Shown here piece by piece: positions 41,848 through 53,426 of a stretch of 64,000 nucleotides of DNA. The position numbers and the translations under genes were made by a program. Positions within the stretch are counted from its first letter, which is position 1; every line of letters begins with the position of its first letter. The notes beneath the pieces were generated by a model. The model had not been told where the DNA came from. It saw nothing but the letters and a program-made list of their open reading frames with translations, and did not search any database. Origin of the DNA: Sphingomonas sp. PAMC 26621 (GTDB taxonomy: Bacteria > Pseudomonadota > Alphaproteobacteria > Sphingomonadales > Sphingomonadaceae); assembly GCF_000251145.1 (NCBI RefSeq), contig NZ_AIDW01000016.1:1-64000 (forward strand). The letters are read 5' to 3'.

Positions 41848-43298
41848 ACATGTCGCTTCTGATGGTTCTCCCCGAGGAGATCCTCGCGCTCGGGGCGATT
41901 GCTCTCATGCTGGTGTCTGCCTGGGGCGGCCAGGCGTCGACGCGGATGGTGTCCGTTGCCGCGGTTGCGGTGCTGGCGGGCGCGATGATCGCGCTGACCG
42001 GGCCTGCGTCTTATGGCGGTGCCGCGTTCGGCGGGCTGTTCCGCGCGGATGCGTTCGCGACCTTTGCCAAGGTCCTGATCTTCGGCGCGTCAGCGGTTGC
42101 GATCATCGTCGCGCCGCGCTTCTTCGCGGCGGGCCGTGGCGATGATCTGCGGCCCGAATATCCCGTGCTGATCCTGCTGTCCGCAGCGGGCATGAGCATG
42201 ATGGTGTCCGCGGGTGACCTGCTGACGTTGTACGTCGGTCTCGAACTCCAGAGCCTCGCGGCCTACGTGCTGGCGAGCTTCATGCGCCGCGACACGCGGT
42301 CGGCGGAAGCTGGCCTCAAGTATTTCGTGCTGGGCGCGCTGGCGAGCGGGATCCTGCTGTACGGCATATCGCTGGTGTACGGCTTCAGCGGTACCACGCT
42401 GTTCTCGTCGATCGCGACCGCGTACGGCGCTGGCCGTTCGCTCGGGCTGACCTTTGGCCTCGTCTTCGTCTTCGCTGGCCTCGCGTTCAAGATGAGCGTC
42501 GTTCCGTTCCACATGTGGACCCCGGACGTATACGAGGGCGCGCCGACGCCGGTGACGACCTTCTTCGCTTCCGCCCCCAAGGTGGCAGCCGTCGCCTTGT
42601 CGGTCCGCGTCGCGGTCGAGGCGATGGGTCCGGCGACGGACCAGTGGCGTCAGATCGTGATCTTCGCGGCGCTCGCGTCGATCATCTTCGGTGCGGTCGC
42701 GGCGATCGGGCAAACCAACATCAAGCGGCTGCTCGCTTATTCGTCGATCAACAACGTCGGCTTCGTGCTGATCGGTCTTGCGGCCGGCACGCAGGCGGGT
42801 GTTGCGGCGGTGCTGTTCTACCTGACGGTCTATGTCGTGATGACGCTGGGCAGCTTCCTGATCGTCCTTCAGATGAAGGATGCCGCCGGGCAGCCGGTCG
42901 AGAGCATCACCGCGCTTGCCGGCCTGTCGCGGACGCGACCGGGTCTGGCGCTGGCGATGGCGATCTTCATGTTCTCGCTCGCAGGCATCCCGCCGATGCT
43001 CGGCTTCAACGCCAAGGTCGCGGTGTTCCAAGCGGCGATCGTTGCCGGGCTGTACCCGCTCGCGGTGGTCGGTTTCGTCGCTTCGGTGATCGGTGCCTTC
43101 TATTACCTGCGCGTCGTGAAGGTGATGTACATCGATGCCCCCGCCGAGACGGTCGAGGGCGCGCCGCTTGCAGTGCGGACCGACCCGGTCGAGGGCGGGC
43201 TGATCGCGGTGATGGCGGCAGCGATCTCGCCGATCGGTTGGCTTGGTCTTGCGAGCCTCGGTGGCGCGACGATGGTTGCGGCGAAGGCGCTGTTCTGA
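41844..43298 (+). CDS. nuoN: NADH-quinone oxidoreductase subunit N
   Basis: 484 residues, the third antiporter-like subunit. Motifs are [70 protein letters not shown] and [20 protein letters not shown]. It closes the nuo run. Its TGA (43296-43298) overlaps the probable CTG start of birA. Confidence 0.97.
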   Translation: MNMSLLMVLPEEILALGAIALMLVSAWGGQASTRMVSVAAVAVLAGAMIALTGPASYGGAAFGGLFRADAFATFAKVLIFGASAVAIIVAPRFFAAGRGDDLRPEYPVLILLSAAGMSMMVSAGDLLTLYVGLELQSLAAYVLASFMRRDTRSAEAGLKYFVLGALASGILLYGISLVYGFSGTTLFSSIATAYGAGRSLGLTFGLVFVFAGLAFKMSVVPFHMWTPDVYEGAPTPVTTFFASAPKVAAVALSVRVAVEAMGPATDQWRQIVIFAALASIIFGAVAAIGQTNIKRLLAYSSINNVGFVLIGLAAGTQAGVAAVLFYLTVYVVMTLGSFLIVLQMKDAAGQPVESITALAGLSRTRPGLALAMAIFMFSLAGIPPMLGFNAKVAVFQAAIVAGLYPLAVVGFVASVIGAFYYLRVVKVMYIDAPAETVEGAPLAVRTDPVEGGLIAVMAAAISPIGWLGLASLGGATMVAAKALF

Positions 43299-44164
43299 GC
43301 GAGCGGGTTTGTACCGTCGCCGAGACGGGGTCTACCAATGCCGACATGCTGGAGTTGGCGCGCAGCGGGATCTCCGAGGGGATCTGGTTGCGCGCCGAGC
43401 GGCAGACCGGGGGGCGCGGGCGGCAAGGGCGGCTCTGGGTTTCGCCGGTCGGGAATTTCTATGGGTCGAGTGTGGTCCGGGTGCGCGGTGGGGATCCTGC
43501 TCCGGCCACCCTTGCGCTGGCGGCCGCGGTTGCGCTGGAAGAGGTGGTCCGGGCGTACCTCCCTCCATACTCCCCACCAGTTTCGCCCTTCCCACTCACC
43601 TCACGCTTCCCCGGCGAAGGCCGGGGCCCAGTCGCGCAGGCCGAGGTAACTGGGCGCAGCAGTAAGCAAACTCCGGAGTCGCTGCTAGGCCCCGGCCTTC
43701 GCCGGGGTAGTGAAAGGGGAAGCGGGGAAGGCTTGGTCCTGAAATGGCCCAATGACCTCCTCATCGACGGCGCCAAGATCTCCGGCATCCTGCTCGAACG
43801 CACCGGCGACGCGATCGTCGTCGGGATCGGAGTCAACCTCGCGCATCACCCGACCAATACCGATCGCCTCGCCACAAGCCTCGCCGCACACGGAGCAACC
43901 CCCGACCCCGCCGACTTCGCCGAAACGCTCGCCGACTCCTTCGCGCGCTGGCTGGGCATCTGGCGCGGGCAAGGCCTCGCGCCCGTCCGCAGCCGCTGGC
44001 TCGAGCGTGCGCACCCGATCGGCACCGCGCTCACCGCGCGGCTCCCGGACGGCAGCGCGACCGACGGGCTGTTCAACGGGCTCGACAGCGACGGCGCGCT
44101 CATCCTGCGCTTGGCGGATGGCACCGCGCGTGTCATTCACGCGGGCGACGTATTCCTCCTCTGA
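43295..44164 (+). CDS. birA: Biotin-[acetyl-CoA-carboxylase] ligase with an in-frame repeat insertion
   Basis: About 289 residues. It attaches biotin to AccB, encoded at 52332-52808. No DNA-binding domain, so class I. Motifs are VAETGSTNADM at the start, the biotin-AMP loop RQTGGRGRQGRLW, and the catalytic lysine in LKWPNDLLIDGAKISGILLER. About 58 residues (roughly 88-147) between AVALEEVVRAYL and LVLKWPND have no counterpart in the family; they are read from a family A palindromic repeat and keep the frame. The start is odd: the conserved ETGSTN lies close to the nuoN stop and no ATG, GTG or well-placed TTG precedes it. A CTG at 43295 overlapping the nuoN stop as CTGA is the best fit. Confidence 0.85.
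   Translation: MSERVCTVAETGSTNADMLELARSGISEGIWLRAERQTGGRGRQGRLWVSPVGNFYGSSVVRVRGGDPAPATLALAAAVALEEVVRAYLPPYSPPVSPFPLTSRFPGEGRGPVAQAEVTGRSSKQTPESLLGPGLRRGSERGSGEGLVLKWPNDLLIDGAKISGILLERTGDAIVVGIGVNLAHHPTNTDRLATSLAAHGATPDPADFAETLADSFARWLGIWRGQGLAPVRSRWLERAHPIGTALTARLPDGSATDGLFNGLDSDGALILRLADGTARVIHAGDVFLL
43606..43707. repeat. Interspersed palindromic repeat, family A (copy 2), inside birA
   Basis: Left arm CTTCCCCGGCGAAGGCCGGG, right arm GGCCCCGGCCTTCGCCGGGG, around a 60-base middle part. It reads as FPGEGRGPV ... LLGPGLRRGSE inside the birA frame. The disturbed stretch of birA extends to about 43559-43735, so the mobile unit is probably larger than the core palindrome. Confidence 0.9.
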
Positions 44165-44182
44165 CAAGGTCTTCTCCCCGCC

Positions 44183-44965
44183 ATGCTGCTCGCGATCGAC
44201 GCCGGGAATACCAACATCGTCTTCGCGCTGCTCGAAGGGCAAGCGATCAAGGCACGCTGGCGTATCGCAACCGACCCGCGGCGCACCGCGGACGAATATG
44301 CGGTATGGCTGAGCCAGTTGCTCAACCTCGAAGGCTATGATCGCAAGCAGGTGACGGGTGTCATCATCGCGACCGTCGTCCCGCGCGCGCTCCACAACCT
44401 CCAGACGCTTGCGCGCAAGTATTTCGACAGCGAGCCGCTGATCGCGGGGCAGGCACCGGTGGAATGGGGCATGCAGCTCGACGTGCTCGAACCCAATAGC
44501 GTCGGCGCGGACCGCGCCGTCACGATGATCGCGGCGCACGCGCGGCATCCGGGCGATCTCATCGTGATCGACTTCGGTACGGCAGCGACCTTCGACGTCG
44601 TCGACTATACCGGCGCGTACAAGGGCGGGATCATCGCGCCCGGCATCAACCTGTCGCTCGACGCGCTCGTCACCGCCGCCGCCAAGCTGCCGCGGATCGC
44701 GATCGAGGCGCCTGGCGACACCAGCGTCATCGGGCGCGACACCGTCACGCAGATGCATATCGGCATCTATTGGGGCTATGTCGCGATGATCGAGGGACTG
44801 GTTGCGCGGATGAAGGCGGAGGTCGGGCGGCCCTGTACGGTGGTCGCAACCGGAGGGCTAGCGGTGCTGTTCGAACAGCATACCGACGCTTTCGACGCGA
44901 TCGAACCCGATCTTACCATTCAGGGGCTGGCGATTTTGTGGGAACGCGCCCATATACAGGCCTAG
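44183..44965 (+). CDS. coaX: Type III pantothenate kinase
   Basis: 260 residues. First step of CoA synthesis. ASKHA-fold motifs are [48 protein letters not shown] with [17 protein letters not shown], and [16 protein letters not shown]. The potassium-dependent type III enzyme. Eighteen bases after birA, so both cofactor genes belong to the tail of the nuo run. Confidence 0.96.
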   Translation: MLLAIDAGNTNIVFALLEGQAIKARWRIATDPRRTADEYAVWLSQLLNLEGYDRKQVTGVIIATVVPRALHNLQTLARKYFDSEPLIAGQAPVEWGMQLDVLEPNSVGADRAVTMIAAHARHPGDLIVIDFGTAATFDVVDYTGAYKGGIIAPGINLSLDALVTAAAKLPRIAIEAPGDTSVIGRDTVTQMHIGIYWGYVAMIEGLVARMKAEVGRPCTVVATGGLAVLFEQHTDAFDAIEPDLTIQGLAILWERAHIQA

Positions 44966-45098
44966 AGTCCATGCGTGTGTGCGCCGACCTCGGTGCCCCG
45001 CTTTCCAGACCTCTACGAAATTCATCGCGCCTGACCGGCGCATCCTCCCTGCGCCGCTTGTGAAGCTGGCGGCGTTCAATTGAAAGAACAAAGCGTTA

Positions 45099-46736
45099 GT
45101 GACTACTCCTAAGAAAGAACTGCTGTTCCTGGCTCTCGGTGGGTCGGGCGAGATTGGCATGAACGTCAATCTGTACGGCTGCAACGGCAAGTGGCTGATG
45201 GTCGATTGCGGCATCACCTTCGCCGATCCGCAATATCCCGGCATCGACGTGATCCTGCCCGACCTGCAGTTCATCGAGGAACGCCTCGACGATCTGATCG
45301 GGATCGTGCTGACGCATGGTCATGAGGATCACATCGGCGCGCTACCGTATCTCGCCGAGGATCTCGGCGTGCCGCTTTATGCCACCCCGTTCACCGCTGG
45401 CCTGATCCGCGGCAAGCTCGAGGAAGAGGGCAACGCCAGCCGCGTAAAGCTGCGCGTGATCCAGCCGGACGCGCCGTTCGACCTCGGGCCGTTCGGCATC
45501 ACCTTCGTGCCGATGTCGCATTCGATCCCCGAAGCGAGCGCGCTGCTGATCGATACGCCCTATGGCCGTATCTTCCACACCGGCGACTGGAAGCTCGATG
45601 CGCGGCCGGTCATCGGTAGCCCTGCCACGCCCGACCAGCTCGCGGCGATCGGCAAGGACGGCATCCTCGCGTTGGTGTGCGATTCGACCAACGTCTTCAA
45701 CAACGACGCATCGGGTTCCGAGAGCGACGTGCTTTCGGGCCTGATGGACGTGATCGGCAAGGCCAAGGGCCGCGTGCTGGTGACGTCGTTCGCTTCCAAC
45801 GCCGCGCGTTTGCACACGCTCGGCAAGGTCGCGATCGAGACCGGGCGGCAATTGTCGGTCCAGGGGCGGTCGCTCGACCGCATCCTCAAGGTCGCCCGCG
45901 CGACCGGCTATCTGAAGGACTTCCCCGAGACGATCGACGCCGAGGCAGCGATGCGCCTGCCGCGCGACAAGGTGCTGGTCATCGCGACTGGCGGGCAGGG
46001 CGAGGACCGCGCAGCGCTCGCACGTGTCGCGAACGGCCAGCATCCGATCTCGCTCGACCAGGGCGATACGGTCGTCTTCTCGTCGAAGCAGATCCCGGGC
46101 AATGAAGTCGCGATCGGGCGGATCCAGAACCAGCTCGCCGCCAAGGGCGTGATCATGATCACCGATCGCCAGGCGCATGTGCATGTGTCGGGCCATCCGG
46201 GTCGCCCCGAGCTGCTCCAGATGTACAAGTGGATGAAGCCCGAGATCCTGATGCCGGTGCATGGTGAAATGCGCCATCTGATGGAGCAGGCGCGCTTTGC
46301 CCTGTCGGAGGGCGTGCCGCGTGCGGTGGTGCAGACCAACGGCGACATCATCCGCCTCGCGCCGGGCAACCCGACCAAGATCGGCAACGCTGCCGTCGGT
46401 CGTCTCGTGCTCGATGGCGACGTGATCCTGCCGGGCGATGGCTCGACGATCAACGAGCGTCGCAAGCTCGGCCTGTTCGGGCAGATCTCGGTCGCGGTCG
46501 CGATCGGGCAGCGCGGGATGATCGGCCAGCCGCAGGTTCGCATCCAGGGGATCCCAGTCGAGGAAGACCGCGAGCCGTTCCTCGACGAAACGATCGGCGC
46601 GGTGATCGCGGCGGTCAAGCAGGGCGGGCGCGACCGCGACAAGATGCGCGAGCAGATCCGTCTCGCGACCCGCAAGGTCGCGACCCGTTGGACCGGCAAG
46701 AAGCCGATCGTTGACGTTTTGCTGATCGAGGCCTGA
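45099..46736 (+). CDS. rnj: Ribonuclease J
   Basis: 545 residues from a GTG start. A metallo-beta-lactamase/beta-CASP nuclease with 5'-3' exo- and endonuclease activity on RNA. The metal site is LTHGHEDHIGALPYL; FVPMSHSIPEASALLI, HTGDWKLD and the beta-CASP motif VHVSGHPGRPELLQMYKWMKPEILMPVHGEMRHL follow. Alphaproteobacteria use RNase J for rRNA 5' maturation. 133 bp separate it from coaX; that gap shows no gene. Confidence 0.95.
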   Translation: MTTPKKELLFLALGGSGEIGMNVNLYGCNGKWLMVDCGITFADPQYPGIDVILPDLQFIEERLDDLIGIVLTHGHEDHIGALPYLAEDLGVPLYATPFTAGLIRGKLEEEGNASRVKLRVIQPDAPFDLGPFGITFVPMSHSIPEASALLIDTPYGRIFHTGDWKLDARPVIGSPATPDQLAAIGKDGILALVCDSTNVFNNDASGSESDVLSGLMDVIGKAKGRVLVTSFASNAARLHTLGKVAIETGRQLSVQGRSLDRILKVARATGYLKDFPETIDAEAAMRLPRDKVLVIATGGQGEDRAALARVANGQHPISLDQGDTVVFSSKQIPGNEVAIGRIQNQLAAKGVIMITDRQAHVHVSGHPGRPELLQMYKWMKPEILMPVHGEMRHLMEQARFALSEGVPRAVVQTNGDIIRLAPGNPTKIGNAAVGRLVLDGDVILPGDGSTINERRKLGLFGQISVAVAIGQRGMIGQPQVRIQGIPVEEDREPFLDETIGAVIAAVKQGGRDRDKMREQIRLATRKVATRWTGKKPIVDVLLIEA

Positions 46737-46766
46737 ATTTAGGCTCGGAACGGGAAGGAGAACGGC

Positions 46767-47045
46767 ATGCGGTGGACTTCGGCGCTGGCGATCTACTTCC
46801 TGTTCTGGGCGTTTTCGGTATTCTTCGTCCTGCCGTTCGGGGTGAAGACCGCGGACGAGGCCGGCATTGAGCGCGTACCGGGGCAGGCGGACAGCGCGCC
46901 GCACGAGTTTCGCGCGGGGCGGATTGCGCTGCGGGTAACGATCGTCGCGACGGTGCTGTGGGGGCTGTATATGCTCAACTTCAGCTATGGTTGGCTGACG
47001 CCGAAGATGCTCGACTTCTGGGGGGCGTGGAAGGACGTGGAGTAG
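46767..47045 (+). CDS. DUF1467 membrane protein
   Basis: 92 residues with two helices (LAIYFLFWAFSVFFVLPFGV and VTIVATVLWGLYMLNFSYGW) and the family's central loop GVKTADEAGIERVPGQADSAPHEFR. DUF1467 proteins sit next to rnj in many alphaproteobacteria. Function unknown. GGAAGGAGA lies just upstream of the ATG. Confidence 0.9.
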   Translation: MRWTSALAIYFLFWAFSVFFVLPFGVKTADEAGIERVPGQADSAPHEFRAGRIALRVTIVATVLWGLYMLNFSYGWLTPKMLDFWGAWKDVE

Positions 47046-47089
47046 GGGGGTCTTTGGGACCCTCCCTCACGCACTTCTGCTACCTTCCA

Positions 47090-47193
47090 CTTCCCCGGCG
47101 AAGGCCGGGACCCAGTAGCGACGCAGGTGTTGCTGCCGGCTGCGCCTCGTTACCTCGACCCTCACTACTGGGCCCCGGCCTTCGCCGGGGAAG
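47090..47193. repeat. Interspersed palindromic repeat, family A (copy 3)
   Basis: Arms CTTCCCCGGCGAAGGCCGGG and GGGCCCCGGCCTTCGCCGGGG, with AAG at the end. Lies between the DUF1467 gene and the end of the convergent purL gene, where it could serve as a two-way transcript end. Best-preserved intergenic copy for comparison with the one in birA. Confidence 0.9.
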
Positions 47194-47229
47194 TAGGGGG
47201 GTGAAGTGGGGAGGGAAGCCTCCGCCCCC

Positions 47230-49470
<2,241 letters not shown>

Positions 49471-49551
49471 GGCCTGAGCCTTTAACGCGGTGGTGCGGGT
49501 CCGTCACCTCATCGCGTGGCTGGGGGACGCGCCGGACGCATTTTTCGTAGA

Positions 49552-49642
49552 CCCGTTCGGGCTGAGCGAAGTCGAAGCCCCCCTTTCACTTCAGTGGTTC
49601 GGCGATGTGCGAGGGCCCTTCGACTTCGCTTAGGGCGAACGG
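49552..49642. repeat. Interspersed palindromic repeat, family E, overlapping the hydrolase 3' end
   Basis: Left arm CCCGTTCGGGCTGAGCGAAG then TCGAAG; right arm CTTCGACTTCGCTTAGGGCG then AACGG. The alpha/beta hydrolase stop codon (49630-49632) lies in the right arm, so the last few codons of that gene come from the repeat. Confidence 0.75.
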
Positions 49643-50613
49643 TTGCTCTGGAGGATGCTTCCATCGCGCAACCCTTGCACGAACCGCTCCACGTCACGCG
49701 CGCTATCGTCGGGCCGTTCCTCCATCGGCAAGTGGCCGGTGCCGGGATAGACGATCAGCTTGCTCCCCGGAATGCGCGCGTGGAGCCAGTCGCCCGACGC
49801 GCGCGGGATCAACTGGTCCTTTGCGCCCCACAGGATCAGCACCGGCAGCCTGAGCGCGGCCAGTTCCGCTGCGGTCGCGCTGTCGGGCGCGAGCGCGAAC
49901 CGGTCGAGCGTGGCCTTGCGATTGCCCGGATAGCGCAGCAATTCCCAATAGCGATCGATCATTGCGGCATCGGCTAGCTTCGGATCGCCGAACACGCTGG
50001 GCAGGCTGTCGGCGATCAGGCTGCGCGGGGTGATCGCCGAGGCGATCTCGCGCAGCACCGGCAGGCGCGCGATGCGGAAGGCGAGCGGCGGCTTGGCGTT
50101 GCCCGGCTCGGGCTGTCCGACCGAGTCGATCAGGACCAGGCCGCGGAGATGCTCGGGGTGCGCGAGCGCATAATGCCACGCGACCCCGCCGCCCATCGAG
50201 TTACCCGCGAGCACGATATGGTCGACGCCGAGTTTCGTGCGGATGCGCTCGACCACGTTGACATAGGCGGCGGGGGTGTAGTCGCGCGTCGGGCTGGCGC
50301 CGGTCAGGCCGTGGCCGGGCAAGTCCATGCGGATGATGCGATAGCGCTGGGCGAGCCGCTCCGCCCACGGCTCCCACGTCTGGAGCGAGGCGTTCGATCC
50401 GTGGATCAGCATGAGTGCGGGGGCGTCGCGCGGGCCGGTGTCGCGCAGGTGGACGGTCAGGCCGTTGCCGAGGTCGACGAACTGCGAGGGCGGCGCGCCG
50501 TATTTGGCGCGCATTGCGGCGGGGTTGGTATCGGGGGTGCGGTAATAGAGGAACGCGATGATCAGCAGCGCGACCACTGCCGCCACGCCATACCCCACGA
50601 TTCGCCACCGCAT
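49630..50613 (-). CDS. Alpha/beta hydrolase with N-terminal membrane anchor
   Basis: 327 residues. One N-terminal helix (VGYGVAAVVALLIIAFLYYR), then an alpha/beta hydrolase: oxyanion segment LMLIHGSNASLQTWEPW, nucleophile serine in VLAGNSMGGGVAWHYAL, acid region LILWGAKDQLIPRASG and catalytic histidine in YPGTGHLPMEERP. Substrate unknown. The ATG at 50613 is preceded by GGGGGGAC; an in-frame start at 50763 would add 50 residues of low-complexity sequence including repeat DNA and is unlikely. The C-terminus (NRSP) is encoded by a family E repeat. Confidence 0.88.
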   Translation of the reverse strand: MRWRIVGYGVAAVVALLIIAFLYYRTPDTNPAAMRAKYGAPPSQFVDLGNGLTVHLRDTGPRDAPALMLIHGSNASLQTWEPWAERLAQRYRIIRMDLPGHGLTGASPTRDYTPAAYVNVVERIRTKLGVDHIVLAGNSMGGGVAWHYALAHPEHLRGLVLIDSVGQPEPGNAKPPLAFRIARLPVLREIASAITPRSLIADSLPSVFGDPKLADAAMIDRYWELLRYPGNRKATLDRFALAPDSATAAELAALRLPVLILWGAKDQLIPRASGDWLHARIPGSKLIVYPGTGHLPMEERPDDSARDVERFVQGLRDGSILQSNRSP

Positions 50614-50757
50614 TGCTGTCCCCCCACCACCGTTCCGCTCCGACGAAGCGATTGTCCGGGGAGAGTCGCCCGTTTGAGGCGCGCTGGCAAGTCGCCGCGC
50701 CAACGGGTTCATCGAACTGTCTTGTTTGCCGGAAGGCGAGAGTTCGCCAAACCCGTC

Positions 50758-50850
50758 CGTCATCCTGAACTCGTTTCAGGATCCAGCTCTCCGCAAGTCC
50801 GGACTTTGCCTGTTGCGCGGTGGATGCTGAAACAAGTTCAGCATGACGGT
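50758..50850. repeat. Interspersed palindromic repeat, family B (copy 2)
   Basis: Left arm CGTCATCCTGAACTCGTTTC then AGGATCC; right arm GGATGCTGAAACAAGTTCAG then CATGACG. Same family as 16087-16183 and 54508-54600. Confidence 0.85.
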
Positions 50851-50901
50851 AGCTTTTGGGCGAGGGGGGCGATCAAACCCTGGATTATTTAGGCGGAGGT
50901 C

Positions 50902-50968
50902 CCGCGAGAACGGGAACCCAGGGTTACGGGAGCAAGCCCCCGTAACCCTGGGCTCCGGCCTTCGCCGG
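50902..50968. repeat. Interspersed palindromic repeat, family D-like (mixed arms)
   Basis: Inner stem AACCCAGGGTTACGGG with CCCGTAACCCTGGGCT around an 8-base loop. The outer right arm CCGGCCTTCGCCGG is family A sequence, so this looks like a hybrid or decayed element. It follows accC on the minus strand and may end the accBC transcript. Confidence 0.75.
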
Positions 50969-50976
50969 AAAACACA

Positions 50977-52329
50977 TCAGGCAGGCTCGCGCGCGAGCCA
51001 TTCCTCGAGCCACTTGATCGTATAGTCCCCCGCCTGGAATTCAGGATCCTCGATCAGCGCCTGATGCAGCGGGATCGTCGTGGTCGGCCCGTCGATCACG
51101 AACTCCTCGAGCGCACGCCGCAGCCGGCGGATCGCGCCCGCGCGGGTGGTGCCGTAGACGATCAGCTTTGCGATCATCGAATCATAGTAAGGGGGCACTC
51201 GGTAGCCCGCATACAACCCGCTATCGACGCGGACGTTCATCCCGCCCGGCGCGTGGAACTGCTTGATCAGCCCCGGCGACGGCGCGAAGGTGCGCGGGTC
51301 CTCGGCGTTGATCCGGCATTCGATCGCGTGGCCGCGGAACTGCACGTCTTCCTGCCGCAGCGTCAGGCCGTGGCCCTCGGCGATGCGGATCTGTTCGCGC
51401 ACCAGATCGAGCCCGGTGATCGCCTCGGTCACAGGATGCTCGACCTGCAGCCGCGTATTCATTTCGATGAAATAGAACTCGCCGTTTTCCCACAGGAATT
51501 CGATCGTTCCGGCACCGCGATAGCCCATGTCGGCCACCGCCTTGGCGCAGATCCCGCCCATCCGTGCACGGTCCTCTTCGCCGAGTACTGGCGAGGGGGC
51601 CTCTTCGAGCACCTTCTGGTGGCGGCGCTGGAGCGAGCAGTCGCGCTCGCCCAGATGGATCGCATTGCCCTCGCCGTCGCCGAACACCTGGAACTCGATG
51701 TGGCGCGGGTTTCCGAGGTACTTTTCGAGATAGACCGTCGCATCGCCGAACGCGGCTTTCGCCTCGCTGCCGGCCTGCTGCATCAGCGTCTCGAGCTGGT
51801 CCTCGGAGGTGCAGACCTTCATGCCGCGACCACCGCCGCCCGACGCCGCCTTGATGATGACGGGATAGCCCGCCGTCGCCGCGATTTCCTTGGCTTCCGC
51901 CAGATCGCTGATCGGCCCGGCCGAGCCCGGCACGAGCGGAAGGCCGAGCGCGCCTGCGGTCCGCTTGGCCTCGATCTTGTCGCCCATCGTGCGGATGTGT
52001 TCAGGCTTGGGGCCGACGAAGATGATGTCGTGCGCCTCGACGATCTCGGCGAACTTGGCGTTTTCCGAGAGGAAACCGTAGCCCGGATGAATCGCGTCGG
52101 CACCCGAGATTTCGGCCGCCGAGATAATGTTCGGAATGTTGAGGTAGCTTTCGGTCGCCGACGGCGGGCCGATGCAGATCGCCTGGTCGGCAAGCCGCAC
52201 GTGCATCGCGTCCGCGTCCGCGGTCGAATGGACCGCGACCGTCTGGATGCCCATTTCATGGCACGCGCGATGGATGCGCAGCGCGATCTCGCCGCGGTTC
52301 GCAATCAACAGCTTCTTGATTTCGGCCAT
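50977..52329 (-). CDS. accC: Acetyl-CoA carboxylase, biotin carboxylase subunit
   Basis: 450 residues. Carboxylates the biotin on AccB with ATP and bicarbonate, the first half of malonyl-CoA synthesis. ATP-grasp motifs are [55 protein letters not shown] with the glycine loop, [19 protein letters not shown] and [24 protein letters not shown]. Two bases separate it from accB upstream. Confidence 0.97.
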   Translation of the reverse strand: MAEIKKLLIANRGEIALRIHRACHEMGIQTVAVHSTADADAMHVRLADQAICIGPPSATESYLNIPNIISAAEISGADAIHPGYGFLSENAKFAEIVEAHDIIFVGPKPEHIRTMGDKIEAKRTAGALGLPLVPGSAGPISDLAEAKEIAATAGYPVIIKAASGGGGRGMKVCTSEDQLETLMQQAGSEAKAAFGDATVYLEKYLGNPRHIEFQVFGDGEGNAIHLGERDCSLQRRHQKVLEEAPSPVLGEEDRARMGGICAKAVADMGYRGAGTIEFLWENGEFYFIEMNTRLQVEHPVTEAITGLDLVREQIRIAEGHGLTLRQEDVQFRGHAIECRINAEDPRTFAPSPGLIKQFHAPGGMNVRVDSGLYAGYRVPPYYDSMIAKLIVYGTTRAGAIRRLRRALEEFVIDGPTTTIPLHQALIEDPEFQAGDYTIKWLEEWLAREPA

Positions 52330-52331
52330 GA

Positions 52332-52808
52332 TTATTCGACGACCACCAGGGGTTGGTCGAATTCGACCGGCTGCCCGCTCGTCACCAGCACCGCCGTCAC
52401 GCGGCCTGCGCTCGGCGCGAGGATCGGGTTCATCACCTTCATCGCCTCGACGATCAGCAGCGTATCACCCGCCGCAACCGTATCGCCGACGCTGACGAAT
52501 GCCTTCGCCTCGGGGTTGGGCGACAGATAGGCGGTGCCGACCATCGGCGACTTGACCGCGTTGACCATCGACGGCGGGACCGCGACGATTTCCGCCGCCG
52601 GTGCGCCATTGGGGACGACCGACATCGGGGCGGGCGCGTATTGCACCGGCGCAGCAGCAGCGGCCGCGGCCTTGCGCGCGATGCGAATCTTGCGGCCGCC
52701 GTCCTCGACCTCGATTTCGGTCAGCGACGTGTCGTCGAGCAGTTGTGCGAGCTGACGCACCAGATCGACATCGATCCGCATGGCGTCGGCAGTGGTGTCC
52801 TCGGGCAT
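52332..52808 (-). CDS. accB: Acetyl-CoA carboxylase, biotin carboxyl carrier protein
   Basis: 158 residues. N-terminal helical part ([20 protein letters not shown]), an Ala/Pro-rich linker, and a C-terminal biotinyl domain. The biotinylated lysine is in [11 protein letters not shown] near residue 123, and this is the expected substrate of the unusual BirA at 43295. Directly upstream of accC and downstream of aroQ, a conserved order. Confidence 0.97.
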   Translation of the reverse strand: MPEDTTADAMRIDVDLVRQLAQLLDDTSLTEIEVEDGGRKIRIARKAAAAAAAPVQYAPAPMSVVPNGAPAAEIVAVPPSMVNAVKSPMVGTAYLSPNPEAKAFVSVGDTVAAGDTLLIVEAMKVMNPILAPSAGRVTAVLVTSGQPVEFDQPLVVVE

Positions 52809-52847
52809 AAATTCCCTATGCTCCCTGTTTTTCGAGGGTGCGTCCTG

Positions 52848-53294
52848 TCAGAGTCGCGCCGCCGCTTCAAGCGCCAGCAGATAGGATAACGCGCCGAACC
52901 CGCTGATCGTGCCTTTTACGGCAGGGGAGATACGGCTGACGTGGCGAAAGGCTTCGCGCGCGTGCGGGTTCGACAGATGCACTTCGATCACCGGGGTGCG
53001 CACCGCCTTGATCGCATCGAGGATCGCGACCGAGGTATGCGTGAAGGCGGCGGCGTTGAGAATCAACGCCTTGGCGGGGAGCGCCTGCGCCTCGTGGATC
53101 CAGTCGACCAGATGGCCTTCGTGGTTCGATTGCCGCAGGTCGATCGCGAGCCCGAGTTCCCGCGCACGGTCTTCCAGCTGCCCCGCAATGTCGTCGAGCG
53201 TGTCCGCACCATAGATCTCGGGCTCGCGCATGCCGAGCAGGTTGAGGTTGGGGCCGTTGAGGACGAAGATCGTTTCGGCTTTGCTGACGGGCAT
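52848..53294 (-). CDS. aroQ: 3-dehydroquinate dehydratase, type II
   Basis: 148 residues. Third step of the shikimate pathway. Motifs are [20 protein letters not shown] (catalytic Asn, Arg and Tyr region), [16 protein letters not shown] and [18 protein letters not shown]. The ATG at 53294 is the family start; an upstream in-frame ATG at 53348 adds 18 atypical residues. First gene of an aroQ-accB-accC run. Confidence 0.95.
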   Translation of the reverse strand: MPVSKAETIFVLNGPNLNLLGMREPEIYGADTLDDIAGQLEDRARELGLAIDLRQSNHEGHLVDWIHEAQALPAKALILNAAAFTHTSVAILDAIKAVRTPVIEVHLSNPHAREAFRHVSRISPAVKGTISGFGALSYLLALEAAARL

Positions 53295-53426
53295 CGGGCG
53301 AGGCTTTCGGTTGCGGGCCGTGCGGCCCCGCGTATATCGCGCTATCACCCCTCTTTACCCGGTCGTGTCGCGTGAAGTCGAGACGCAGGTGCCGACGGGG
53401 CGCGGGACGGGCGGAACGGAAGGTCA

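Larger units (their letters stand above)
50614..50976. other. 363-bp intergenic stretch made mostly of repeats
   Basis: Between the hydrolase start and the end of accC. Holds a family B repeat at 50758-50850 and a family D-like repeat at 50902-50968. The first 140 bp probably contain the hydrolase promoter. No gene seen. Confidence 0.7.

Noticed and set aside
53295..53426. Possible TPP riboswitch before the ThiS-ThiG gene
   Set aside because: The conserved CTGAGA and GATCTGGATAATGCCAGCG-type core is absent, and the gap is short.
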